The translations under genes and the position numbers were made by a program. From assembly GCF_015354575.1 (NCBI RefSeq), contig NZ_JACAFQ010000012.1:59783-123782 (forward strand): 64,000 nucleotides of DNA. Direction: 5' to 3'. Position 1 is the stretch's first letter, and each line of letters starts with the position of its first letter. The stretch comes from Pseudomonas sp. UFMG81 (GTDB lineage: Bacteria > Pseudomonadota > Gammaproteobacteria > Pseudomonadales > Pseudomonadaceae). The notes under the pieces were generated by a model, which was not told the origin of the DNA, searched no databases, and was given only the letters and a program-made list of their open reading frames with translations. Below are positions 19,560 through 29,522 of this stretch, piece by piece.

Positions 19560-22500
19560 GGCGCTGGCTCCAGTGTGCGATGCTGTGCAACAGGACCGAC
19601 TCCTGGTACGGCTTGCCCAGGTATTCGTTGACGCCAATGGCCATGGCCCGTTCGCGGTGCTTCTGGCCGGTGCGCGAGGTGATCATGATGATCGGCAACT
19701 GTTTCAGACGCTCGTCGCGGCGGATGCGCGTGGCCACCTCGAAACCGTCCATGCGTGGCATCTCGATGTCCAGCAGCAACACGTCAGGGCGGTGTTCTTC
19801 GAGCAAGGCCATGGCATCGACGCCGTCCTTGGCGGTCAGCACGCTCATGCCGTGGCGCTCCAGCAGGCGGCTGGTGACCTTGCGCACGGTCACCGAGTCG
19901 TCCACCACCATTACCAGCAAGGCCCGGCGCGGCGCCGGGCCGGTCAGCCCGTGCCGGCTGTCGGCGGCCCCGGGCAGGCGCGCCAGGCGTCGCTGCTGGC
20001 CACGCAACTGGCCGAGCAGGTCAAGGATCAGCACCACCCGACCATCGCCCAGCAGCGTCGCCCCTGACAACCCCGGTACTGCGGCGAACTGCGGCCCCAG
20101 GCTCTTGACCACGATCTCGCGGCTGGGCGACAGGTTGTCGACCTGGATGGCGAACGACTGGTCGACGGAATGGGTGAGCAGCACCGGCAACGGCACGCTC
20201 TGGCCCAGCAGGTTGGGTTGCCCACCGCCCTGCACCAGTTCGCCGAGGTAGCGCAGCGCATAATCATGCCCCCCGTACTGGTAGCGCGGCGGGTCAAGCC
20301 GGTAGCAGGCTTCGAGCTCCGCTGGCGGCACGCGGACAATGCCTTCGATGGTATTGAGCGGGATGGCGTATTGTTCATCGCCCAGGTGCACCATCAACGC
20401 GCGGTTGACCGACACGGTGAACGGCAGGCGGATCAGGAAGCGTGCGCCCTTGCCCGGGCTGGACTCGATGCTCATCGAGCCGCCCAGTTGCTTGACCTCT
20501 TCATGGACCACGTCCATGCCCAGGCCGCGCCCAGAGATCTGGGTGATCTTCTCGGCGGTGGAGAACCCCGGGCGCAGGATGAATTGCAGGATCTCGTGGT
20601 CGCTCAGGCGCGCCTGAGGATCGAGCAGGCCACGCTTGATCGCCTTGTTGCGCACCGCCTCCAGCGGTACCCCGGCACCGTCGTCGCTCATCTCGATGAC
20701 GATATCGGCGCCCTCGTGCAGCAGGTTGAGGTGGATGGTGCCCAGCTCCGGCTTGCCGGCGGCCAGGCGCACGTCGCCGGGCTCCAGGCCATGGTCGACG
20801 GCATTGCGCAGCATGTGCTCCAAAGGCGCCACCATGCGCTCCAGCACACTGCGGTCGAGTTCGCCCTCGGCATTGCCGACCACCAGCTCGACCTGCTTGC
20901 CCAGCTCGCTGGCCACCTGCCGCACCACCCGTTGCAAGCGCGGCACCAGGCGCTCGAACGGCACCATCAGGGTGGCGGTCAGGCCCTCCTGCAACTGGCT
21001 GTTGACCCGCGCCTGCTGCTGCAACAGGCCGTGGGTCTCTTGCGAGCGCTGCAGCAGGGTCTCCTTCAGGTCGAGCAGGTCCGAGGCCGACTCGAACAGC
21101 GCCCGCGACAGCTGCTGCAATTGCGAGTGGCGGTCCATCTCCAGCGGGTCGAAATCGTCGTAGGCGTCGCCTTCGAACTGCTGGCGGCTGGACATCCGCC
21201 CCTGGGTCTCGATGTCCAGGCGCAGCAACTGGTCGCGCATGCGCTCCAGCGTGGTTTCCATCTCGTTGAGGGCGAACTGCGCGTCGTTGACCTGCTGTTC
21301 GATGCGGCCACGGATCACCGCATGCTCGCCGGCCAGGTTGCCCAGGTCGTCGAGCAGTTCGGCATCGACCTTGACCATGTCCCCGGCCCGCTCGGGCGCG
21401 GCAGCAGGCACCTCGAGTGGTGCCGCCTCGGCCTGTGGCTGGGCGGCGGCGCTGTCGGTCAGCGCGGCGCTGGAGAAGTTGCGGATGTAGTCGATCAGCG
21501 CCGTGGCGGCATGCAGCGGCTGGCCCAGGCGCACGGCGTCGAGCATGTGCGCCAGGCGGTCGTGGCAGTTCTGTAGCAGGCTGAACAATGCCGGCGTGGG
21601 CGGCAGGCGCCCGGCGGCCAGAAGCTCGTAGAGGAATTCCAGTTCGTGGGCCAGGTCGCCGATGGCAGCGATCTCGACCATGCGCGCGCCGCCCTTGAGG
21701 GTGTGCAGGTCTCGCAGCAGGTTCTCCAGCTCTACCGTGCTGCGTGGGTCAGCCTGCCAGCGGCCCAGCGATTCGGCGGCGCTCTCGACGATGTCGGAGC
21801 TTTCTTCGAGGAAGACTTCCAGCAGCTCCTTGTCGCCGGCGCTCTCCGCCAGTTCATCGGCCGCTTCGGCCGGGCCGGGCGGCGGCGCGGTATGGCGGAA
21901 CTCGCGCAGCTCGCCCAGCAGCGCCACCGCCGAGGCCGGTGCCTGGCCCTGGCGCAAGTGCTGCAACATGCCCGCCAGCGCATCGTGGCTGCGCCACAGC
22001 AGTTCGAACAGCGCCTCGCTGGCACCTAGCCGGCGATCCACCAGCCCTTCGTAGAGCAGGCCCAGCTCCTGGGCCAGTACCTCCACCGCGCCGAGTGCGG
22101 CCATCTGCGCACCACCCTTGAGGGTCTGCACGTCATGTTGCAGTGTCGACAGCGCCGACACGCTGTCCGGCTCGTGCTGCCACTGGCGCAGGGCCTGCTC
22201 GGCGCTGTCGAGGATGTCGCCGGCCTCGTCCAGGAACAGCTCGACCACCGCCGGCTCCGGCAGGTCGTCGAGCGCCGCCAGCGGGGTCACCGCCTCGGCA
22301 CCGACCACGCCCATCGCCGTGGGGTCGAGCGCGTCATCGAGCAGCCCACGCAAGGCCGCCAGGCATTCGGGGCGGGCTTGCAGGTCCTGGCCGGCGGCGA
22401 TCTCGTCGAGCATGTCGAGCAGCACTTCATGGGCCTGGCCGGCCACCTCGAAGAATCGCGCAGAGGCAGCCAGGCTGCCCTCTTCCACGGCCCCGTACAG

Positions 22501-24840
22501 GTCGAGCAGCCCTTCGCACACTTCGTCCACCTGCCACAACTCGGCCTGGTGGGCGGCGTGGCCGAGGCTGGTCATGGCGTCGAGCAGGCTTTCCAGGCTG
22601 TCGCGCCGGGCGGGGTGCGCCTGCCAGTGCGCCAGCTGCGCTTCGGCGTCGAGCAGCGTATCCATGCCCTGGCCGAGGAAGCTGGCGATCAGCTGCGGAT
22701 CGCGGCGGCTGCGCCGCGGCTGGTGCGGGTCATCGGCCTGGCGCAGCGCAAGGCGCGCATCGACGGTCTGCCCGACCCGCTCGATCAGTTCGCCCGCGCC
22801 GGGGATCGGCGCCAGCGGCGAACTGCCCAGCTGCGCCAGCCCCAGGTGGAACAGTGCCCGGGCAGCCTCCAGCAACTCGATCTCGGCCACTTGCAAGGCC
22901 AGCTCGTGGCCCTTGTACTCGCGCACCAGGCGGTCGAGTGCGGTGGCCAGTTCCGCCACCGGCATCACCCCGGCCATGGCCGCACTGCCCTTGAGCGTGT
23001 GCAGCGCGCGTTGCAGGCCGTCGCTGACCGGCGTGCCGGCACCATTGGCGCTGTGCAGGTAGGCATCGAGCCCGGCCAGGTGGCCTTGGGCTTCGTTGCG
23101 GAAAATCTCCAGCAGCTGCGGGTCGAGGCCGTCGATGCTGGCAGCGGGCGGTATGTCGTTGAGCGCCAGGGCGTGCAGGTGGGCGGCCAGTTGCTCGATT
23201 TCGGCACTGGGCGGTACCTGGCTGGCAGCGAAATCGGCGAGCAGGTCGGGCAGGCGCACGAACACCTGCTGCAGCGCCACCAGGCCTTCGGCACTGAGCA
23301 CGATGCGGCCTTCCAGCACACGGTTGAGCAGGTGCTCGGCGCCCCAGGCCAGCTCGGCCAGCGCCTGGGCATGCACCATGCGCCCGCTGCCCTTGAGGGT
23401 GTGCAGCGCACGCCGCACTTCGATCAGGGCATCGCGCAAGCTGTTGTCGGCTCGCCAGCGCAGCCAGTGGCGCTCGATCTCCGGCAACAGTTCGCCGGCC
23501 TCCTCCAGGAACACCTCGCGCAGTTCGTCGTCGATGCCATCGATGCTCTGGCTTGCACTGGCCTCGACCTGCTGGCACTGCACACCCAGCGCCGCGAGGC
23601 TGGTACGGGCCATGTCGATGAACGGCTGCGCGTCAGCCAGCGGGTCGGCCACCCGCCATTGCAGGTAGGCCTCGGCGGCGCACAGCACATCGGCCAGGTG
23701 CGCCAGCTCGTCCGGCAGCGGCTCGTCTTCCAGGTGCACCAGCCAACCCTGCACGTAGCCGGCCGCACCGGTGAACACTTCGGCGGCGGCTGGCAGCATC
23801 AGCATCGCCAGGGCGCCACGCACCTGTTGCAGCAGGCCAGGCAAGGCCTGCAAGCGCTGGCGCGACCAGTCCGACTCCAGGCAGTCGCCAATCAGGTCCT
23901 TGGCCTGCTCCAGCACGTTGAGCGCTTCGTTGAGTACCAGCTGACGGATTTCGGCGAGATCGGAGCCAGGCAGGCTGCCAGGGGCGGTTTCTTCCAGCGG
24001 GCCGACCATGCCATTGAGGGTCGCTTCCACGTACAGCAGCGCCCCGGCGACATCCATCAAAACGGCTTCGTCCACGCCGGTGTCCTGCTCCAGCAGTGCC
24101 TGCAAGGCCAGCACCTGGTCGATGATCACCCGCCGTGGCTGCTGGAAGCCCAGCACCGCCAGGGTGTCGGCCACATGGCGCAACGGCGCGACCAGGGTTT
24201 CGAGCGGCTCGCGCGCTGGGCGCTCACCGCTGACGAAGGGGTCGAGGCGCTCCTTGATGCGCATCAGGTCGTCACACAGGGCCATCACCACCGAACGCAG
24301 GGCGTCGCGCCCGGGGCCGGCCTGCATGTGCTCGCGCCAATTGCCCAGCGACAGGTCGAGGTTGGCCAGGTCTTCGGCACCCGCCAGGCGCTGCCCCAGG
24401 TCACCGAGCAGGCTGCCTTGGGCCAGCGGCTCGGCGCCACGGCACAGGCGCATCTGGTTGAGCAGCGGCATCACCACCAGTGGCAGGTCGTGGCGCGCGC
24501 CGCGCAAGCGGTCGAGGTACGGCGGCAGCTGCTCCAGCCCCCGGAACAACGCGCCCAGGCAATCCCCCCGTGGGTTGACCTGGCCGTCGGCCATGGCCCG
24601 CCCAAGCAGCTCGAGTTCTTCGGCCAGGCGCGTGGCGCCGGGCAGTTCGAGCATGCGCAGGCAGCCGTGCACCTGGTGCAGGTTGTCGACGAAGAAGGTC
24701 AGCGTCGACAGCTCGTCCGGCGCCCCGGTGAAGTGCTCCAGGGCCTGGCGCGCCTGGCCCAGGCAATCGAGGATCGGCGCCTTGACCCAGGCCAGGGCGA
24801 CCGTGTCGTGCCGTTCGCGGCTCGCCGCCACCGAGGTCAT
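19552..24840 (-). CDS. chpA: ChpA-type hybrid chemosensory histidine kinase with multiple Hpt domains
   Basis: 1762 residues from ATG 24840 (AAGGAA just upstream; the GTG at 24855 would bury that site). Order: degenerate FimL/Hpt-like N-terminal units (H55 in LHQVHG; an LQQVRG unit lacking His near residue 330); Hpt with H480 (HTLKGSGRMV); Hpt with H614 (HTLKGSAAMAG); an Hpt-like unit with Gln instead of His at 905 (VQTLKGG); Hpt with H1046 (HTLKGGARM); CheA-type dimer and ATPase region (RNAVDHGLEPG, GRGLGMDVV); CheW-like domain; and a receiver with Asp1691 (LLLDIEMPRMDG). It is shorter than P. aeruginosa ChpA (about 2470). It should phosphorylate PilG and PilH. Confidence 0.93.
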   Translation of the reverse strand: MTSVAASRERHDTVALAWVKAPILDCLGQARQALEHFTGAPDELSTLTFFVDNLHQVHGCLRMLELPGATRLAEELELLGRAMADGQVNPRGDCLGALFRGLEQLPPYLDRLRGARHDLPLVVMPLLNQMRLCRGAEPLAQGSLLGDLGQRLAGAEDLANLDLSLGNWREHMQAGPGRDALRSVVMALCDDLMRIKERLDPFVSGERPAREPLETLVAPLRHVADTLAVLGFQQPRRVIIDQVLALQALLEQDTGVDEAVLMDVAGALLYVEATLNGMVGPLEETAPGSLPGSDLAEIRQLVLNEALNVLEQAKDLIGDCLESDWSRQRLQALPGLLQQVRGALAMLMLPAAAEVFTGAAGYVQGWLVHLEDEPLPDELAHLADVLCAAEAYLQWRVADPLADAQPFIDMARTSLAALGVQCQQVEASASQSIDGIDDELREVFLEEAGELLPEIERHWLRWRADNSLRDALIEVRRALHTLKGSGRMVHAQALAELAWGAEHLLNRVLEGRIVLSAEGLVALQQVFVRLPDLLADFAASQVPPSAEIEQLAAHLHALALNDIPPAASIDGLDPQLLEIFRNEAQGHLAGLDAYLHSANGAGTPVSDGLQRALHTLKGSAAMAGVMPVAELATALDRLVREYKGHELALQVAEIELLEAARALFHLGLAQLGSSPLAPIPGAGELIERVGQTVDARLALRQADDPHQPRRSRRDPQLIASFLGQGMDTLLDAEAQLAHWQAHPARRDSLESLLDAMTSLGHAAHQAELWQVDEVCEGLLDLYGAVEEGSLAASARFFEVAGQAHEVLLDMLDEIAAGQDLQARPECLAALRGLLDDALDPTAMGVVGAEAVTPLAALDDLPEPAVVELFLDEAGDILDSAEQALRQWQHEPDSVSALSTLQHDVQTLKGGAQMAALGAVEVLAQELGLLYEGLVDRRLGASEALFELLWRSHDALAGMLQHLRQGQAPASAVALLGELREFRHTAPPPGPAEAADELAESAGDKELLEVFLEESSDIVESAAESLGRWQADPRSTVELENLLRDLHTLKGGARMVEIAAIGDLAHELEFLYELLAAGRLPPTPALFSLLQNCHDRLAHMLDAVRLGQPLHAATALIDYIRNFSSAALTDSAAAQPQAEAAPLEVPAAAPERAGDMVKVDAELLDDLGNLAGEHAVIRGRIEQQVNDAQFALNEMETTLERMRDQLLRLDIETQGRMSSRQQFEGDAYDDFDPLEMDRHSQLQQLSRALFESASDLLDLKETLLQRSQETHGLLQQQARVNSQLQEGLTATLMVPFERLVPRLQRVVRQVASELGKQVELVVGNAEGELDRSVLERMVAPLEHMLRNAVDHGLEPGDVRLAAGKPELGTIHLNLLHEGADIVIEMSDDGAGVPLEAVRNKAIKRGLLDPQARLSDHEILQFILRPGFSTAEKITQISGRGLGMDVVHEEVKQLGGSMSIESSPGKGARFLIRLPFTVSVNRALMVHLGDEQYAIPLNTIEGIVRVPPAELEACYRLDPPRYQYGGHDYALRYLGELVQGGGQPNLLGQSVPLPVLLTHSVDQSFAIQVDNLSPSREIVVKSLGPQFAAVPGLSGATLLGDGRVVLILDLLGQLRGQQRRLARLPGAADSRHGLTGPAPRRALLVMVVDDSVTVRKVTSRLLERHGMSVLTAKDGVDAMALLEEHRPDVLLLDIEMPRMDGFEVATRIRRDERLKQLPIIMITSRTGQKHRERAMAIGVNEYLGKPYQESVLLHSIAHWSQRHA

Positions 24841-24851
24841 GTTGGTTTCCT

Positions 24852-26912
24852 TCACGTGCGCTCCACCGGCGCCGGCAGGGTGAAGCCGGACACCGAGCGG
24901 CGCATCTCGCTGGCCATTCGCGCCAGGTGGCGGATGCTGTCGGCGGTGGCGCCGGAGCCGGCGGAGGTTTGCGCGGTGATCTGCTGGATGACCGACATGG
25001 TGTGGGAGATCTGCCCGGCAGAGGAGGTTTGCAACTGGGCGGCGTCGGAGATGCTGTGGATAAGTTCGGCCAGGGTCTGCGACACGCCCTCGATCTCGGC
25101 CAGGGCCACACCGGCGTCCTGCGCCAGGCGTGCGCCGCGCACCACTTCGGCGGTGGTCTGTTCCATGGAAGTCACCGCCTCGTGGGTGTCGGCCTGGATG
25201 GTGCGCACCAGCGCCTCGATCTGCCGGGTGGCCGACGACGAACGCTCGGCCAGGCGCTGCACCTCGTCGGCGACCACGGCGAAGCCGCGCCCGGCCTCGC
25301 CGGCCAGCGAGGCCTGGATCGCCGCGTTGAGGGCGAGGATGTTGGTCTGGTCGGCAATGTCGTCGATCAGGCTGACGATGTCGCCGATCTCTTGGGAGGA
25401 CTCACCCAGGCGCTTGATCCGCTTGGCGGTGTCCTGGATCTGCTCGCGGATGTTGTCCATGCCGTTGATGGTGTTGTGCACCACCTCATTGCCTTTGTTG
25501 GCGATGGCCACCGAGCGCTCGGCCACCTTGGCCGACTCGTAGGCGTGGGCCGACACCCGGTCGATCGACTCGACCATGTCGCCCACCGCCTCGGACGCTT
25601 CGCTGATCTGCTCGGCCTGGTGCTCCGAGGCCTTGGCCAGCTGGCGCGCGGTGTTCTGGGTGTCCTGCACGGCGGCGGCGACCTGCACGGCGCTGTGGTT
25701 GATGGTCGCGACCAGGTCGCGCAGCTGGTCGACCGAGTAGTTGATCGAGTCGGCGATGGCGCCAGTGAAATCCTCGGTCACCGAGACTGTGACGGTAAGG
25801 TCGCCGTCGGCCAGCTCTTCGATCTCATCCAGAAGACGCATGATCGCCTGCTGGTTACGTTCGTTCTTTTCAGCGGTCTCGCGCAGTTGGCGGTGGGTGG
25901 CGCGCACCATCACCAGGCCGATGAGGATGATGCACGCCAGCGCCAGCAAGCCGAGTACGTAGCCGCCGACGGTGTCGAGGGTGCGCCCGCCGGCCAGGTT
26001 CTCGAAACCGTTGGCCAGGTGCGAGGCTTCATCGAGCAGGGTTTGCGACAAGCTGAAGATATTGCCGGCGGCCTCACGCACCCGGAACAGCTCGGGCGAG
26101 GTTTCCAGAATTTCGTCCACGGAGCCGGCGACGAACTGGAACAGTTCGGCGATCTCGCCCAGGCGTGCCCGGGCGTCGGCGTCCTCGACCCGGGTCACCT
26201 GGAGTGCCGGGTTGCCGGCGAGCATGCCTTCGAGCACCTGGCCGAACCGGCTGGCGTCGCGGCCGAAGGCATCGGCGGCCTGCACCGAGGTCTCATCGCC
26301 AGCCAACACCGTGTTGACCGAGCCGAGGATGCGCTCGGCCAGCAGCAGCTGGCGCTGGGCCACCGCCACCTGGCTGGCCGGGGCGCCGCTTTGCAGGAGG
26401 ATCTCGACGACCTTTTCGTACTCCACTTGCAACTGCGGCACGGTTTCGGCCAGCGTGGCCGCCACCTGGTGCAGCGACAGCACGGTCTGCTCGCTGGCGA
26501 GGATGGTGTCGGTGTTCTTGCGCAGGTTCTCCCAGTCCTGGCGCACGGCGTCCATCTCGTCGCGCACCGCCACCGGCGCAGCCGGCAGGCCAGTGCTCTT
26601 GTCGCCCTCGCGCAGGTAGCCCCAGCGCCGCTCGAAATCGTTGCGCGCGTCACTGAGCAGGCGGAACGCCAGGGCCTTGCCGGCCGCCGCCTCGGTGGCG
26701 TTCTTGGCGATGCGTTGCGACAGCACGCGCAGCTCGCCGGCATGGCCGATGTACTGCTTGTCGTGGTTGGCCTGGGTGTTGAGGTAGGCGAAGTTGGCGA
26801 ACAGCAGGACGATCGACAGGATCAGCACCACGAACAGCACGGTGATCTGCGCGCTGCTGCGCGGGCGTTGGGCCACGGCGGCGGGGGAAACGGTGGGGCC
26901 AGGCTTGTTCAC
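24852..26912 (-). CDS. pilJ: Methyl-accepting chemotaxis protein PilJ
   Basis: 686 residues from a GTG start (AGAGGA upstream), matching the usual PilJ length. One membrane helix near residues 22-44, a periplasmic sensor region with two PilJ repeats (e.g. [20 protein letters not shown] and later [11 protein letters not shown]), a second membrane helix around 315-335, HAMP, then the signalling hairpin whose tip reads [20 protein letters not shown]. The tip has Gln-Ala-Ser where most receptors have Glu-Ala-Ala. It feeds the PilI/ChpA complex. No CheR-like pilK follows, although the receptor has typical methylation-helix sequence. Confidence 0.95.
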   Translation of the reverse strand: MNKPGPTVSPAAVAQRPRSSAQITVLFVVLILSIVLLFANFAYLNTQANHDKQYIGHAGELRVLSQRIAKNATEAAAGKALAFRLLSDARNDFERRWGYLREGDKSTGLPAAPVAVRDEMDAVRQDWENLRKNTDTILASEQTVLSLHQVAATLAETVPQLQVEYEKVVEILLQSGAPASQVAVAQRQLLLAERILGSVNTVLAGDETSVQAADAFGRDASRFGQVLEGMLAGNPALQVTRVEDADARARLGEIAELFQFVAGSVDEILETSPELFRVREAAGNIFSLSQTLLDEASHLANGFENLAGGRTLDTVGGYVLGLLALACIILIGLVMVRATHRQLRETAEKNERNQQAIMRLLDEIEELADGDLTVTVSVTEDFTGAIADSINYSVDQLRDLVATINHSAVQVAAAVQDTQNTARQLAKASEHQAEQISEASEAVGDMVESIDRVSAHAYESAKVAERSVAIANKGNEVVHNTINGMDNIREQIQDTAKRIKRLGESSQEIGDIVSLIDDIADQTNILALNAAIQASLAGEAGRGFAVVADEVQRLAERSSSATRQIEALVRTIQADTHEAVTSMEQTTAEVVRGARLAQDAGVALAEIEGVSQTLAELIHSISDAAQLQTSSAGQISHTMSVIQQITAQTSAGSGATADSIRHLARMASEMRRSVSGFTLPAPVERT

Positions 26913-26924
26913 GTCGAAAATCCT

Positions 26925-27479
26925 CTACAACGCCACATCGAGAAAGCCCGGCGCCTGGGCCAGGGCGAACGGGCTGAAGATCGCCCAGTTGCGCTCGCGG
27001 GCAAAATGCCCTTGCACGAAGGCGGCGGCGGCGCGAATCAGGGGCTGCGGCGGCGACAGCTCGAGGCTGCTCAGGGCGAAGTGCTGCAGGCCCACCACTT
27101 CATCCACCAGCAGCCCGGCGAACAGTTCTTCATGGTCCAGCACCAGCACCCGCCGCTGCTTGCCGGAGGCGGCAGGGCCCAGGCCGAAGAAGGCGCACAG
27201 GTCCATCACCGGCAACAATCGCCCACGCAGGTTGGCCACGCCACGCACCCAGGGCTGTACGCCTGGCACCCGGCTGCTGCGCGGCTCGCGCAGCACTTCG
27301 GCGACTTCGCCCATCGGGGCGACGAACCATTGCCCGGCAATGCGAAAACCGATGCCGCTCCACTGTTGCAGGCGGGTGTCCTGCGGTGGCTGGTCGGCCA
27401 CCAGCAAACGGCAGCGCCGGTCGATGTCCAGCAGCAGCTCGAAAGCGGTCAGCGACGCGCCCTGGGGCCGGGTGGTCAA
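26925..27479 (-). CDS. pilI: CheW-like adaptor PilI
   Basis: 184 residues with a TTG start that overlaps the pilH stop (TTGA arrangement); no ATG or GTG near it preserves the N-terminal FELLLDIDRRCR. CheW fold text: GIGFRIAGQWFVAPMGEVAEVL, GVANLRGRLLPVMDLCAFFG, RVLVLDHEELFAGLLVDEVVG. It couples the receptor PilJ to the kinase ChpA. Twelve bases separate it from pilJ. Confidence 0.92.
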   Translation of the reverse strand: MTTRPQGASLTAFELLLDIDRRCRLLVADQPPQDTRLQQWSGIGFRIAGQWFVAPMGEVAEVLREPRSSRVPGVQPWVRGVANLRGRLLPVMDLCAFFGLGPAASGKQRRVLVLDHEELFAGLLVDEVVGLQHFALSSLELSPPQPLIRAAAAFVQGHFARERNWAIFSPFALAQAPGFLDVAL

Positions 27480-27841
27480 GCCTTGAGCACTTCTTCAAGC
27501 TTGGCGATCAGCGCCTCTTCTTCCACCGGCTTGGTCAGGAAATCCCGGGCGCCCTGGCGGGTGGCCCAGATCCGGTCAGTCTCCTGGTCCTTGGTGGTTA
27601 CCACTACCACCGGGATGGCGCTGGTTTCAGGGTCCTTGCTCAACTGGCGGGTGGCCTGGAAGCCGTTCATGCCGGGCATGACGATATCCATCAGCACCGC
27701 GTCGGGCTTCTCCTGGCGGGCCAGGGCCACGCCGTCGGCACCATTGCTGGCCTTGAGCACCTGGTGGCCGTGCTTCTCGAGCCATTCGGTCAAGCGGTAC
27801 ATCTCGGTCGGCGAATCGTCGACAATCAGAACTCGGGCCAT
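27476..27841 (-). CDS. pilH: Response regulator PilH
   Basis: 121 residues, a stand-alone receiver. LIVDDSPTEMYRL supplies the acidic pocket, AVLMDIVMPGMNGFQ the phosphorylated Asp, VVVTTKDQ the switch Thr and DFLTKPVEEE the invariant Lys. In P. aeruginosa PilH opposes PilG in controlling pilus retraction and cAMP. Translationally coupled to pilI. Confidence 0.95.
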   Translation of the reverse strand: MARVLIVDDSPTEMYRLTEWLEKHGHQVLKASNGADGVALARQEKPDAVLMDIVMPGMNGFQATRQLSKDPETSAIPVVVVTTKDQETDRIWATRQGARDFLTKPVEEEALIAKLEEVLKA

Positions 27842-27889
27842 GCTGTTTCCCCATGAGGAACGTGAGGCGCCGCCAACGTTCGGGCGGCG

Positions 27890-28291
27890 TCAGGGTGCGG
27901 GTTGTTCGGGCGCGGCGAAACCGGGCACATGGGCGCGGATTGCGTCGAGCAGTTCGTCCTTGCTGAAGGGTTTGGTCAGGAACTGGTCGGAGCCGACCAC
28001 CCGGCCGCGGGCCTTGTCGAACAGGCCGTCGCGCGAAGACAGCAGGATGACCGGGGTGTCCTTGAATTCGCTGTTGTGCTTGATCACCGCGCAGGTTTGA
28101 TAGCCGTCCAGGCGCGGCATCAGCACATCGACGAAGATGATGCGGGGCTTGTGGTCGACGATCTTGGCCAGGGCGTCGAAACCGTCGCTGGCGGTGATCA
28201 CCTCGCAGCCCGCCTCGCCGAGCAACATCTGGGCGGTGCGGCGGATCGTGCGGGAGTCGTCGATCACCATCACCTTCAGGGGTTGTTCCAT
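27890..28291 (-). CDS. pilG: Response regulator PilG
   Basis: 133 residues from MEQPLKVMVID at 28291; the much longer frame upstream is antisense to gshB and is rejected. Receiver marks: VIDDSRTIRRTAQ, IIFVDVLMPRLDGYQ with the phospho-Asp, VILLSSRDG, QFLTKPFSKDEL. First gene of the leftward pilGHIJ-chpAC operon, divergent from gshB across 186 bases. Confidence 0.95.
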   Translation of the reverse strand: MEQPLKVMVIDDSRTIRRTAQMLLGEAGCEVITASDGFDALAKIVDHKPRIIFVDVLMPRLDGYQTCAVIKHNSEFKDTPVILLSSRDGLFDKARGRVVGSDQFLTKPFSKDELLDAIRAHVPGFAAPEQPAP

Positions 28292-28477
28292 AGTGCGTTT
28301 CTGCCTGGGAGCGGGTTCGCCAAAGGGCCGTGCAGGCCACGTGCCAGGCCTTTTTAGCACACTCCGCAGGGGCATTCCATCCGCCCGCCCCCTTGACCCG
28401 GCGCGCGCCCGGCGCCACCCTGAGCCACTTTCATTTTCGAGCCATCGCGGCCACCCGCCGCCAAGAGGAATTACCCC

Positions 28478-29431
28478 ATGAGCGTTCGCCTCGGGATTGT
28501 CATGGACCCCATCGCGTCCATCTCCTATAAAAAGGACAGTTCGCTGGCCATGCTGCTGGCCGCCCAGGCCCGTGGCTGGGAGCTGTTCTACATGGAGCAG
28601 CGCGACCTGTACCAGGGCGAAGGCAAGGCCCGTGCGCGGATGCGCCCGCTGAAGGTGTTCGCCGACCCGGCGCGCTGGTTCGAGCTGGGTGACGAGCACG
28701 ACAGCCTGCTCAATGAGCTGGACGTGATCCTGATGCGCAAGGACCCGCCCTTCGACATGGAGTTCGTCTACAGCACCTACCTGCTGGAGCAGGCCGAGAG
28801 CGAAGGCGTGCTGGTGGTCAACCGCCCGCAGAGCCTGCGCGACTGCAACGAAAAACTGTTCGCCACGCTGTTCCCGCAGTGCACCCCGCCCACCCTGGTC
28901 AGCCGCCGCCCGGACATCATCCGCGAATTCGCCGCCCAGCACGGCGACGTGATCCTCAAGCCGCTGGATGGCATGGGCGGCACCTCGATCTTCCGCCACC
29001 GGGTTGGCGACCCCAACCTGTCGGTGATCCTCGAAACGCTCACCGCCCTGGGCGCCCAGCAGATCATGGCGCAGGCCTACCTGCCGGCAATCAAGGACGG
29101 TGACAAGCGCATCCTGATGATCGACGGCGAGCCGGTGGACTACTGCCTGGCGCGCATCCCGGCCAGCGGCGAAACCCGCGGCAACCTGGCCGCCGGTGGC
29201 CGTGGCGAAGCCCGCCCCTTGAGCGAGCGCGACCGCTGGATCGCCGCCCAGGTCGGCCCCACGCTACGCGAGAAGGGCCTGCTGTTCGTCGGCCTGGACG
29301 TCATCGGTGAACACCTCACCGAGATCAACGTCACCAGCCCGACCTGCATCCGCGAGATCGACGCCGCCTACAACACCGACATCGGCGGCAAGCTGATGGA
29401 CGCCATTGATCGAAAGCTCAAGGCGCGCTGA
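28478..29431 (+). CDS. gshB: Glutathione synthetase
   Basis: 317 residues; AAGAGGAATTACCCC precedes the ATG. ATP-grasp enzyme that joins gamma-glutamylcysteine and glycine. LGIVMDPIASISYKKDSS at the N-terminus, VNRPQSLRDCNEKL, ILKPLDGMGGTSIF (ATP-binding loop) and EINVTSPTCIREID (metal site) are all standard. The gshB-pilG divergent arrangement is conserved in Pseudomonas. Confidence 0.98.
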   Translation: MSVRLGIVMDPIASISYKKDSSLAMLLAAQARGWELFYMEQRDLYQGEGKARARMRPLKVFADPARWFELGDEHDSLLNELDVILMRKDPPFDMEFVYSTYLLEQAESEGVLVVNRPQSLRDCNEKLFATLFPQCTPPTLVSRRPDIIREFAAQHGDVILKPLDGMGGTSIFRHRVGDPNLSVILETLTALGAQQIMAQAYLPAIKDGDKRILMIDGEPVDYCLARIPASGETRGNLAAGGRGEARPLSERDRWIAAQVGPTLREKGLLFVGLDVIGEHLTEINVTSPTCIREIDAAYNTDIGGKLMDAIDRKLKAR

Positions 29432-29522
29432 CCGAGGACAGGTGGCAACACCGCGCGGTGGGGTATGATGCCGGTCCTTTTCGACTGAGCCGCTGCCCTA
29501 CCGAGTGGTTGCTGGATACCCG

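Noticed and set aside
22135..25542. Open frame of 1135 codons on the + strand opposite chpA and pilJ
   Set aside because: It is an antisense shadow of two certain genes, a product of high GC at third codon positions. It has no ribosome site or recognisable domain.
24927..28100. Open frame of 1057 codons on the + strand opposite pilJ, pilI and pilH
   Set aside because: Shadow of three genes with clear domains; composition is the usual His/Gln/Arg/Gly-rich antisense text.
28393..28421. TTGACC as -35 of a gshB promoter
   Set aside because: No acceptable -10 at 16-18 bases; the downstream sequence is all GC.
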